From positions 4,759,501 through 4,823,500 of the forward strand of contig JAPFFF010000005.1 of NCBI GenBank assembly GCA_039105265.1: 64,000 bases of DNA. The letters run 5' to 3'. Under the pieces are notes generated by a model. It did not search any database, had not been told where the DNA came from, and saw nothing but the letters and a program-made list of their open reading frames with translations. Shown here piece by piece: positions 10,470 to 20,018 of this stretch. The stretch is from Tritrichomonas musculus. Lineage: Eukaryota; Parabasalia; Tritrichomonadida; Tritrichomonadidae. Made by a program: the position numbers and the translations under genes. How positions within the stretch are numbered: the first letter of the stretch is position 1; every line of letters begins with the position of its first letter.

Positions 10470-10514
10470 TTTGAATGAAGATAAAAAGTTAAATGAATAT
10501 CGATAGCGTTGTTG

Positions 10515-10643
10515 TTTACAAGTGATCGGTGGAGCTATAGTTTTGGACTATCATAAGGGTCAGCGATGGCGAAAATGGATGATTCACGCGTTAGACTGGG
10601 CGGAGGATACGTAGTATCCGCAGCACAGCCTAATACATCTACT
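10515..10643 (-). repeat. Right outer terminal inverted repeat
   Basis: This is the partner of 3613-3740 in reverse orientation. It ends in TCTACT, the complement of the AGTAGA tip on the left. Confidence 0.7.
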
Positions 10644-11468
10644 TATGAAATAAACCAAGATTGTCAAATATAGAAGAAATTCTGCTTAAAAAATGAGATA
10701 AAATTTACTATTCCCAAATGCTTCCAAACCAAAAAGAGGTTCAATTTCACAAATCATTATATACTGAATAACTAATGTTGATTAAGAATTCTGAAAGTAA
10801 ATTTCGACCATATATCCATATGAAAAAAAATGGAAATCAATACGATATCTAGAGAATACATTAAATCCAAAATTTAATCATTGAACTATTATTCTAAAAA
10901 TTTAAAAAAGATGTTAATCATCTGGATATTCACAAAATCGCCTTCAAATAAGTCTGGGCGACATAATATTAAACACAATGTGATACTTATTTCTACCTAT
11001 ATGTCATTACATGTAGTCATAAATGATCATACTTTGAGTTTGATTACTTTCATGTCCTTTTGCAGTGCAGTCAGAAAAAAATTATCATATTCTAATAATA
11101 GGAGGAAAGGTTTTATAAGGATCATCATAAAGATTTAGACGAATGCTTCTCTTGATGATGATTGTTTTAAATTGGATAATCCAATACTTTTATATATTAT
11201 TCTATGTCATTAAATCTGTTTTCAGAATTTATTCTTTCTCATTAAAAGCATTTGATTAAATGAACTCTGAATTAGCAAAAAATGAAGTCAATATACATCC
11301 TGATTAAAAATTATTGAATAAAATCTTTTGAAAAAGTTGTAATAATTGAATATTTGTTTGGCAAATATACTTTTAAAAAGTTAAAAAAATAAAAAACTTT
11401 AATTTTTGAATACTAATAAACATCTGGTTACCTAAACGTGTTCTTTCAATTTGCCTATTTTAATAAAA
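10644..11468. other. Intergenic stretch between element and eIF4E-like gene
   Basis: 825 nt of AT-rich sequence. An 85-codon frame at 10881-11138 starts at TTG and has no protein-like composition, so it is not called. No initiator of the strict TCAYW form lies just before the next gene; TCAAT at 11446-11450 is the nearest variant. Confidence 0.5.
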
Positions 11469-12122
11469 ATGACTCATCCTTTACAAACTTCTTGGACACT
11501 TTATTATCAACAACCTAATCCAGATGACACAGATAATAAAGATTACGCAAGCAGCATTCATAAAATTGGAAAATTTGACACTGTTGAAGATTTTTGGCAA
11601 TTTTACTCACACCTAAAACGTCCTAATGAAATAACCGAAAGCATTGAGTTTCATATTTTTAGAAATGACATAAGGGGTATGTGGGAAGATGAGGAAAACA
11701 GAAATGGAGGAAAATGGATTTTATTTTTACGGAAGGAATACTCTCCACAATATTGGGAAAAAACAGTTTTATCATTAATTGGCGAATTAATTCACGAAGA
11801 TGTTCTAGGTGCTGTCATTGCAATCCGTGCAGATACAGATATCCTTAGTTTTTGGACCCGTGAGGGAAGAGGACCAACTACTGATTCTACTCTTCAAAAT
11901 ATTGCCGAGTCAATTAGCAGAGCATTAGACCTCCCAAATGATACTCAACTTAAATTTAAACAACACTTTGAAAATAATAAGAATAATACAGCCCGCGATC
12001 AAAGAAGATTGTTTTCTTATAAAGTTGTTAATAATGGAGCTAATCCTAACGGACAATCAAAAAATCAACGAATGAGAGATAAGAGAAGCCCAGGCAAACA
12101 ACAACAAAAACCAAAATCATAA
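11469..12122 (+). CDS. eIF4E family cap-binding protein, 4EHP/eIF4E2-like
   Basis: The first true ATG is at 11469, giving about 217 aa; the frame is open six codons further upstream but only from TTG. The eIF4E order is clear: HPLQTSWTLYY, KFDTVEDFWQFYSHL, GMWEDEENRNGGKWILFL, YWEKTVLSLIGE and a GAVIAIR strand. The first cap-stacking Trp (human Trp56) is replaced by Tyr in DYASSIHKIGKF, as in 4EHP, while the second (Trp102, in MWEDE) is kept. FYSHLKRP also resembles 4EHP. Members bind the mRNA 5' cap. eIF4E recruits eIF4G for translation, whereas 4EHP types usually repress. The C-terminal 30 residues are basic and disordered. Whether it activates or represses translation here is not decided by sequence. 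Confidence 0.85.
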   Translation: MTHPLQTSWTLYYQQPNPDDTDNKDYASSIHKIGKFDTVEDFWQFYSHLKRPNEITESIEFHIFRNDIRGMWEDEENRNGGKWILFLRKEYSPQYWEKTVLSLIGELIHEDVLGAVIAIRADTDILSFWTREGRGPTTDSTLQNIAESISRALDLPNDTQLKFKQHFENNKNNTARDQRRLFSYKVVNNGANPNGQSKNQRMRDKRSPGKQQQKPKS

Positions 12123-12593
12123 TTGCAATAATCTTTTAATTATGCTATTTTATTTTACTCCTCAGATATTTTTTTCTATACTAATCGTTGAATTATGAAA
12201 TTCAACGATTCTTTCAAACGATTAATACTTTTTAATACCATATGGTATTTGATTTTATTACTTATTAACAGTTTTTTATTTTGATTTTCTATTATTTATT
12301 TTTATGTTTTTAACATTGCTTATCCATACTTCTTGGATACCTGCGATTTAAAGTAATAATAAATATTTTCCCCTTATGCTTAGAGATTTTCACTTTCTTT
12401 CTTTTATGGTGTCCATTTTTAAAGTTTTTATTCAGAAACTTTTTGAATTTCCTGCCAAAAAAAATTTATGCTTTTTTTTTTCTCTCTCTTTTCTCTTGTT
12501 TTGAGTGAATAAAAATGATTTATATCAGATTCTTATTGATTTATTTGGTTTATGAATAAATTTTTCAATTTTTCTAATTTTTGAATGCTCTCT
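12123..12593. other. Intergenic region between eIF4E-like and beta-helix genes
   Basis: T-rich stretch with the hairpin described separately and a polypyrimidine tract near 12470-12500. No gene is seen. Confidence 0.5.
12183..12210. other. Perfect hairpin downstream of eIF4E-like stop codon
   Basis: Two 12 nt arms (AATCGTTGAATT and its complement) flank a 4 nt loop, 60 nt after the stop codon. It could be a 3' processing or termination structure, or a paired MYB-like site (AACGATT). Nothing decides between these. Confidence 0.4.
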
Positions 12594-12598
12594 TCATT
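12594..12598 (+). promoter_or_regulatory. Initiator TCATT of beta-helix gene
   Basis: TCATT fits the trichomonad Inr consensus TCAYW and lies so that transcription at its A would give a 22 nt leader before the ATG at 12618. Confidence 0.5.
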
Positions 12599-12617
12599 TG
12601 AATTGAAATAAATCAAG

Positions 12618-14846
12618 ATGTCATCGCCAATGAATGAATCGACTTGTTTTAATTTATTTCTTCAATCTTCGCAATTAACAGTTCCTGAATTAGTTAATGG
12701 AGCGTGCCCTGGAATTCCTTCCCTCGAAGTTAAACGAGCTACGTCAGAAAATCAACCAAAGGTTCCAACAACTTACACCGTTAGCCCTAATACAGAAAAT
12801 CCTATATCTGCTGCAATTGAAAAGGCTCAGGAAGGATCAACTATTTTCGTTCGCACAGGCAGATATGAAGATCCTATTACCATCAATAAATCAGTTAAAC
12901 TTGTTGCTCAAGGAAAAGTTGTTATATGCGCTACTGGAGGCGAGGCTACTGTTTCAATTTTAAAGGGAGAAGTTTCCTTCACAGGTTTTTCAATCAAACA
13001 GAAAAAATCAAGAGCACGCGGTGCATTTTTAGTAAATGGTGGCTCTTTGACTTTAAATAATTGTAAGGTTTCATCAGTTGCTAGTTCTACTATTACAGTT
13101 AAAAATGACTCTGTTGTTGATATAAAAGATAGTGTAATTAAAGCTCGAGGTGGAAATGCAGTGACAGCTACACAACAAAGCCAAATTAATTGCGAAAAAA
13201 CATGCTTTTGCAAATGCAAATTGACTGCACTTTCATTACGTTCGTCAACTTTAGGAACAGTAAAGCAATGTGTACTCTTTGAAAACTCACAAACCGGAAT
13301 TTCTGTTACAGACCAATCACAAGTTTCTATTGATTCTTGCTTGCTTATAAATTGCTCAATTGAAATAGCATCAACAGGAGAAACCAATATAGTTAAAGGA
13401 ACAACAATCGATAAAACATTTGGAAGCGTTGGAATTTCTCTTAGTCAAAGTACTCAAGGATTTTTATATCGAAATAACCTTAAAGGATGCGCAATTGATT
13501 TACGTGGTGATACCAAAACAAAGTTATATTCCAATAAATATACAGCTGGATCGTTAATTGCTTCAAATCAAACCACAGTAGAATCTGAAGATGAGACTTT
13601 CGAAGGCGAAACACCTGCTGCTATTGGCGTTCATGATGCAGCACAAATTGTTCTTAAGAATACAAAAATGAATGATTTAAGCGGAATTGGAATTATTACA
13701 TATGATTCTTCAAAGATTACTGCCACTTCTCTTACAATCATTGGAGCAGGACAACAAGGTATTATTTGCCATTCAGGAGGAGAATTAGAATTACAAACAG
13801 CTACCATTCAACAAACAGTTGAAGATGGAATTTTAATTCAAGATGGAAATGTAACTGCCAAAAATTTGACTATTCAAAAATCAAAGACCAATGGTTTCTC
13901 AATAAGTGACTCATCAAACTGCTCCCTTACTAACTGCAGTTTCATTGATAATGCTCATTGCGGACTTATTGTCAACCACACAACACTTTCAATTGATAAC
14001 ATAATTGTCACAGGCAATGGATATTCAGGAGTTCATTCAATTGGAAGCAGGTTCAAGATAAGCAATAGCACTATAAGCAATAATCGTAAGGGTGGCGTTA
14101 TATCTGCTGAAAACTCAAAATTAATTGTAGAAAAGAGCCAACTTGAAAATAATGGTTGGGCTGGACTTTTAACAGAAAATGGCTCAAAGATTAAAGCAAC
14201 ATCCACAAGTCTTTTAACTAATAATGTTGGAGTTGTCAACATGGGTAAGGTTACTTTGGTGAATTGCAAAGTTTTTTCACACAGCACCATCGCTCTTCAA
14301 TCATTAGGTAAATTAAAGGTCAAAGAATCAAATTTAGCTTCTAACGGATCAGCTATTGTTGCTGGTACAACATCAGCTCGTGTTATCGTTTCAAACTCAA
14401 CATTCACCGGAAATGCTCTCAATATTGAAGTGACAAACGGAGCTTCTCTTGAGATGACTGAATCAAAATTGAACCAAACATCTGGTTCATCAGCTTTGAA
14501 TATAACTGGACAAGCCACAGCTTCAATTAAAAACTCAAATATAACTGATTCAAAGAATGTAGGTCTTTTTGTCGATGGCAGAATTGACTTGGAAGATTCA
14601 ACTATCGCAAATTCTGGAAAGATTGCTCTTCTTTGTGCTGAAAAATCAACAGGATCTATCAAGAACAACACATTTAATGGAAACGGCCAATGCGGAATTC
14701 AACTTGGTGGTGGAAGCTGCAATATTCAATCAAATTCCATTCAGAACTTTACTCAATTCGGAATATACATCAAACCAGAGAGTAAAGCTTCAGTAGAAAA
14801 CAATACGATCTCAAACAACAGGCTAGCTAATATTTGGAAAGAATAA
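12618..14846 (+). CDS. Right-handed beta-helix repeat protein
   Basis: This is a 742 aa protein. Residues about 55-100 hold the classic entry of parallel beta-helix proteins (ISAAIEKAQEGSTIFVRTGRYED, shortened here to its key pattern A-x2-A-x-x-G-x-x-I-x-V-x-x-G-x-Y). From about residue 110 to the end there are some 25 coils of PbH1/CASH-type repeats with Asn-rich turns such as LTNCSFIDNA and ISNSTISNNRKGG. This architecture is shared with FBXO11, SHCBP1 and other beta-helix scaffolds. No F-box or signal peptide is visible, so it is probably an intracellular binding scaffold. Carbohydrate cleavage is possible in the fold class, but no pectate-lyase catalytic set was recognised. The start is supported by the TCATT initiator 22 nt upstream. 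Confidence 0.8.
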   Translation: MSSPMNESTCFNLFLQSSQLTVPELVNGACPGIPSLEVKRATSENQPKVPTTYTVSPNTENPISAAIEKAQEGSTIFVRTGRYEDPITINKSVKLVAQGKVVICATGGEATVSILKGEVSFTGFSIKQKKSRARGAFLVNGGSLTLNNCKVSSVASSTITVKNDSVVDIKDSVIKARGGNAVTATQQSQINCEKTCFCKCKLTALSLRSSTLGTVKQCVLFENSQTGISVTDQSQVSIDSCLLINCSIEIASTGETNIVKGTTIDKTFGSVGISLSQSTQGFLYRNNLKGCAIDLRGDTKTKLYSNKYTAGSLIASNQTTVESEDETFEGETPAAIGVHDAAQIVLKNTKMNDLSGIGIITYDSSKITATSLTIIGAGQQGIICHSGGELELQTATIQQTVEDGILIQDGNVTAKNLTIQKSKTNGFSISDSSNCSLTNCSFIDNAHCGLIVNHTTLSIDNIIVTGNGYSGVHSIGSRFKISNSTISNNRKGGVISAENSKLIVEKSQLENNGWAGLLTENGSKIKATSTSLLTNNVGVVNMGKVTLVNCKVFSHSTIALQSLGKLKVKESNLASNGSAIVAGTTSARVIVSNSTFTGNALNIEVTNGASLEMTESKLNQTSGSSALNITGQATASIKNSNITDSKNVGLFVDGRIDLEDSTIANSGKIALLCAEKSTGSIKNNTFNGNGQCGIQLGGGSCNIQSNSIQNFTQFGIYIKPESKASVENNTISNNRLANIWKE

Positions 14847-14889
14847 ATGAAGATTTTTTTTATGAATTATTAATTTATTTTTATTTTTT

Positions 14890-14913
14890 TATATAAAGAA
14901 CATTCTTTATATA
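14890..14913. other. Inverted repeat downstream of beta-helix gene
   Basis: An 11 nt stem (TATATAAAGAA / TTCTTTATATA) with a 2 nt centre starts 44 nt after the stop codon. A perfect 16 bp palindrome, CTGATTCTAGAATCAG, lies near 14948-14963. Either may be a 3' end structure. Confidence 0.35.
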
Positions 14914-15126
14914 AAAGGAAGTTACATCTTTAAGTATTAATACAACCTGATTCTAGAATCAGCGATTTTGCTTTTACATTCATTAAATTTAAATGGTTTT
15001 TTTAATATTTATAATAAGAACATCATTTTGGAATTTCATAAATATAACCACCAAATCTTCTATATCAACCATTTTTTTGATTTACTTTTTTATCAAATAT
15101 ATAAGATATCTAGCATAACTAAAATA

Positions 15127-15280
15127 AAGTCGGATTCAAAATGCTTGGGATAACATTCAATTTTTTTCAATGTTTCTCAGAAAAAAATTCATTCAGCTTG
15201 GGACAAATTGACCTAAAAGATTTATAAATTTGACCTTGTCGTTTTCAAAAAGTTTGTCCCAAGCCTTTTGAATCCGACTT
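15127..15280. mobile_element. 154 bp MITE with TA flanks
   Basis: The ends are inverted copies: AAGTCGGATTCAAAA followed by GCTTGGGATAA on the left, and the complement of AAGTCGGATTCAAAAGGCTTGGGACAA on the right. TA lies directly outside on both sides (15125-15126 and 15281-15282), as for Tc1/mariner insertions. There is no coding capacity. Confidence 0.7.
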
Positions 15281-15388
15281 TATATATTTGATCAACCACT
15301 TCTGTATTTACAATGTGTGTGGAAACTTCCTTGTTTTAAAAAATGGGCAAATTATTGATGTTCTATTAGATATTATTATTTTTATTAA

Positions 15389-16692
15389 AGGTGTGGAAAC
15401 TTTTTTCTCTCTTACACTTTCATTTATAACTCTTATATTATATATAATTTCTCATAAAAATCATGAACATAAAAAATAATATAATATTTGCTGAAAAAAA
15501 ATCAAGATATAATCACATATTTAAATTGAAATGTTTATGTTATTTATTTTTCATATAACATATCAATACCATGCTTTTATCATCATTCAAAAAAAGCTGT
15601 AAATGAATAATTTTTATATTTTATTTAGCTTTTCTGTGTATAATATTGAAATATTTGATGCAATATCTAAAATATTTGAAGTTTGGGATAGATCTTTTGG
15701 GAATTATTTAATATTGATCAAGAGGTGTCTTTAAAGAATAACTTTTTTTTGCAATTTATGGATCTTTTAAGAATATTATATAGAGATTACAATGTATCTT
15801 GTGCTTTAAAGTTTGGAGCTCTGAGATATTAAATCTCGAATCTTCCTTAATTGATCTGATCATTCAAAAAATTAGTAAATATACGTAAAACACTTTTTTA
15901 TATATCCCTACTTTATCTGATGTTAGTTTATAGTTTCCATTAAAATGATTATAGGTGCTTTTATCTAAGTATTTTTTTATTTTTTTTTGCTATTTAATTA
16001 TTTTCGAACATATTCTATATTTTTTTCACAAAATTGCAATTTCATTTAATTTTAAATCATATATTTATATTTTGTTCTTTTTTATAAATAAACTTTTTGA
16101 ATGTCTTATGTCTTATACGTTATTTTTTCAATCAACTTTTTGAATGTCTGAAGTATTATACGTTATTTTGGATCAACTTTTTGAAGGTCTGAAGTATTAT
16201 ACGTTAATTTAGTTGGTAAACTTTTTGAATAATTTTGAGAGGAATTTCATATCTCTTTATCTAGCCAGACAATTGATATTTTAAGTGATGCTAATCGAAA
16301 ATATAGACCATTATGAAATATATATTTTGATTTTTTATAATTCTGTAAGAGAATTTCAAAGAAATTTGAAATTTTATTAAATTTTGCTCATATTTTTTTA
16401 TTATCTAACTTTATAGCTGTCCATTCTTTGTAATTTTAACTTAAAATATAGGACAATACATTTCATACCTTTTGAGCTTATAGTGTCCCGTAAATATTAC
16501 TGCATATTTAGATAATTAGTAATTTTGATCATTTTTGATATCTCCATACCAGTAAATTTAATCTGGCCCAAATCATGTCTACCATAATTAATTCCTATAC
16601 TAATCATGTTAAAATGAATTTTATCTGAATATATGAAATATTCACGATTTTTTCTCTCAAAAAAAATTCAATACTTCAGAGTTTCCACACCT
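15389..16692. mobile_element. Inner element with AGGTGTGGAAACT termini
   Basis: AGGTGTGGAAACT at 15389-15401 is mirrored by AGTTTCCACACCT at 16680-16692. The enclosed 1.3 kb has no frame longer than about 60 codons. It probably inserted into, or is the decayed internal part of, the 15311-18837 element. A target duplication cannot be separated from the T-rich surroundings. Confidence 0.5.
16091..16232. repeat. Tandem repeat, unit about 42 bp, 3.3 copies
   Basis: Copies start at 16091, 16134, 16175 and 16218 with AACTTTTTGAA. The first three contain TATACGTTA. The ATACGTT core recurs upstream of other mobile-element genes in the window. Confidence 0.65.
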
Positions 16693-17002
16693 TTTTTTTA
16701 TTATACATATATAATATTATTTAATCATTTTATTTATAAATATTCTTACGTTAGATAATGATATATTTAAAATAATACGAAAAAATAATTGAATAGAAAT
16801 ATATTATTTTACATAGAATTTTTTGATTTTTTGAAAATAAAAACATAATTAAAATTAAATATTTCCTATGTTGACATTTATTATATTTATATATTTACTG
16901 TCTTATTATTTGTATTTACTTTTATTGATTTATATTGATATTTATTTTATATAATTATTTTTTTTAATAAGTGATATTGATAATAAATTAATTAATTATG
17001 TA

Positions 17003-18303
17003 AACTAGTCAAACAATTTATTTTTTCTATGCTCAATTGAAATTGAAAGAGTTAAGTGAAACTCTTTTGAGAGAAATAAAAAATGTAAAATATAGAAAAT
17101 ATTTTATAATTATTCTTTAATACCCATGTCTTTTAATATTGATAATAATTATATATTATTTATATATAATAATGAATTTTATTATATATTATAGTAGTAG
17201 TAATAATAATATATAATTAATTATTCGATGCGGTAAATCTTATTTAATAAATTCTTAGCATAAATTAATAACTCATATCACCAAGTTCAGAAAAAATAAA
17301 ATCATTAAAAATGGTTATTATTAAAGAAATTGCTATATATTTTATATATTATATACTAATATATATATTATAAATATATATTAAAAATATTATTACTTAG
17401 ATATTCTCATAAAATAAAAAGATATATTTATTTAAAACTAAAAGTTCAGAAAATTTTCATATCACTAAATTAAGAGAAAATTTTGATTTAAAACTCAGTT
17501 TATTCCAGGTATATAATTATTCGATCTTTATATAATATATAAACATATATATATATATATGCATTATAAAAATATATAAACTGTTTATATACAGATATGA
17601 TTTAATAGTAGAAAGATAACAATATTTAAAACAAAAAGTTCAGAAAATAATCATATCACTTAGAGCTAATTATTTTAATAATAAGAAAAAATCATATAAA
17701 ATATGCAAATATGATATTTCAATATTAAATAATTTATATATATTAAGATATAATGCTATACAAAAAATTTAAAGTTTTAATATAAAATGATTATGAATAT
17801 ATTTAAAAGATATTTTATAGTTCTTTTTCTGAACTTAGTGATATGAATTTTTTCTGAACTTTTAGTTTCAAATATTAATATCTTGTTTTAGATATATATA
17901 TATTCATCCATAATTTGCTATATTTAATATATTATAGAGTATAAAATATATATCATTATAATAGGTTTACGATAAAATAAAACAAAAAAAAATATTTATG
18001 ATTTTTTCCTATAGATTGATGTGATATGAATCATCTCATTTTATTCAGAATTTATAAAATCGGATTTATTTCATATAATAATATATCAAATACTTAATAC
18101 TAATCATTATATATATATATATAAAGAATAACAAAGATTATAAGATGGTAATATTATATAATTAATTATAATCATGCTGGATATATATATAAATATTATT
18201 TTAATTTTCTATATTTTACATTTTTTATTTATTTCAAAAAAGTATCACTTAACTCTTTCAATTTCAATTGAGCATAGAAAAAATAAAATATTTGACTAGT
18301 TTA
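17003..18303. mobile_element. Fold-back unit with roughly 100 bp inverted arms
   Basis: The arms at 17003-17100 and 18204-18303 are inverted copies at high but imperfect identity. Shared landmarks are ACTAGTCAAA, TCTATGCTCAATTG, AAAGAGTTAAGTGA and AAATGTAAAATATAG. The 1.1 kb between is almost pure AT with at least four copies, in both orientations, of a short motif around AAAGTTCAGAAAA...CATATCAC (near 17270, 17440, 17635 and 17830). No gene is present. Confidence 0.6.
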
Positions 18304-18839
18304 TTATAAAAAATAATTCATAAACAATTGAATATTTTTTTATTTATAATAAATTAAATAAAACTAGAAAATGATATGATATATCATCGGATAAAATGGC
18401 AAGAAATAACTGGAATATATCATATATACAAAATAAATATATAATTAGTAAATTTAATAAATGTTTTAATTGTTAAAAATTTAGATAAATATTGAGATAA
18501 TAATGATTTTTTATTTCTTGTAATATTATATTTTTTCTCGATAAATCACAATAATATTCTAATAATAATAGAAAATATAATAATAGATATCCAATAAAAA
18601 AATGAATATATTTATATATAACAAAAAAATGTATAATTGAGAAATATTTGATGAAATATATCCAAAAAATTAATATGCAATTGCCCCAAAAAAAGTATCC
18701 ACAATGATATAATATAATTAATAATCCTAGAATATATGACTTATATCCGCAAATATAATCAAGATAAGCTTAAAACCAATAAAATACAAATTTTAAAATA
18801 ACGTATTTTTTAGTTTCCACACACATGTATCAGAGTTGT

Positions 18840-20003
18840 AATATGATTTGAGAATATCTCTCAAAATTCAATGAAAATTGAGATATAGGTCCCAAATTTT
18901 TTGAATTAATTGAAATTATTAAATAAATTTTTCAGATAAAAAACGATTAATTTTTTTTTTATAGATTCTAATATTCAATAAAAATATTAATATTTTGAAT
19001 ATAAATGCAGATTCATGTAATTATATATATATTATTAAAATTATATTTTTATTTTAATAAGATATTTATTCAAATTTTATCAAAATAAAAATAGATTAAT
19101 ATAAAAAGAGAGATATGGTTATAAATTGACCTTATAATGTTATTTTTATGTATTTTAATATAATAACAAAGGATTACATTAGATTTATTTATTAATTTGT
19201 TATTTATTTTTTTATATATAATTTATTTAAAAATTATATTAAATGTATATATATAATTGATCAAGAAATATATATAATAAATAATACATACTTTCAATGA
19301 TATTCAATTTTCAATAATTAGCATGAAAATAATTTATTGAAATTCTAATCGTCTAACGAGTAAATTGTGAGTTTTTCCTTCAAATAATTTGAAAGAATTG
19401 AATCTATCGTTCGATTTTTTTTGGCAAGGTTCGTTTTCTCGCCAAATACCTGATAAATAATATTTTTGATAAATAATTGTTAATATATAATACTATTTTT
19501 TTTCCAATCTAAAATTTTGGAGTTGAAATTGAGTTCTATTTACGAATATTTCATTTTTAAAAAATACATTATTTTTTGCTGAACAAATAACTGATTTGCT
19601 ATTAATAAACATCAAATGATTTATCTATTTAATTTATTTAATTACCATTAATTTTTTCAGAATGATTTAAATTTGATTTTTCATATACTGCTTTAATAGC
19701 ACTTTTTATTATTATTATATATTATAAAATAATGATTATATTTATATTCAAATGTTTAATTGTTTATATATTGTTTTTTTTATGAGTTATATATAAATTA
19801 TTGACTTCAAAAAAATATCTCAATTAATTTGAATAATCTCATAGAATCGGTCAGACTGATGTAAATACATTAAACATCTCAGAAAATTTGAAATAACTAA
19901 CGAAATTATTTCAATTTTCTATGCAAAAAAAAAAAAAAAAAAATATATGTACGACAGCCATCGTTACCAAATTCAAATTTATTCAATATATGATAGATTC
20001 ACA
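18840..20003. other. AT-rich intergenic stretch
   Basis: 1.2 kb of very AT-rich sequence upstream of the Sel1-BspA gene, with an A-run near 19926-19942. No open frame and no further terminal repeats were found. Confidence 0.5.
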
Positions 20004-20008
20004 TCATT
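20004..20008 (+). promoter_or_regulatory. Initiator TCATT of Sel1-BspA gene
   Basis: It matches the Inr consensus TCAYW and would give a 13 nt leader before the ATG at 20019, typical of trichomonads. Confidence 0.5.
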
Positions 20009-20018
20009 TTAATTCTAA

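Larger units (their letters stand above)
3613..10643. mobile_element. Palindromic virus-like element, possibly Polinton-type, family unassigned
   Basis: This 7.0 kb unit has two long inverted arms (about 3613-6470 and 7870-10643) around a 1.4 kb unique centre. The termini begin AGTAGA on both sides. The outer arms share a block around CCCAGTCTAAC and the GGAGCTATAG-type segment (left 3633-3730, right 10530-10610). Each arm carries a 68 aa frame, a very small frame and the same large protein. The centre carries a 121 aa frame and short repeats. Codon use, with many AACGA and CGA triplets, differs from the host genes. Very long inverted ends starting with AG recall Polintons/Mavericks, which are common in trichomonads. 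However, no DNA polymerase, integrase, capsid or ATPase is visible here, and no clean target duplication is seen (left flank AGCATT, right flank TATGAA). It looks like a reduced fossil. The near-identity of the inner arms suggests that part of it is young. Confidence 0.6.
15311..18837. mobile_element. Outer terminal-repeat element (3.5 kb, non-coding, nested)
   Basis: The ends are short inverted repeats built on ATGTGTGTGGAAACT (left 15313-15327, right complement about 18822-18836) with TA outside at 15309-15310 and 18838-18839. No transposase frame survives; the interior is extremely AT-rich and holds two further inverted-repeat units. The TIR core GTGTGGAAACT recurs in other elements of the window, suggesting one related Tc1/mariner-like family. 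Confidence 0.55.

Noticed and set aside
10881-11138. 85-codon frame
   Set aside because: It starts at TTG, has no domain or protein-like composition, and no initiator precedes it.
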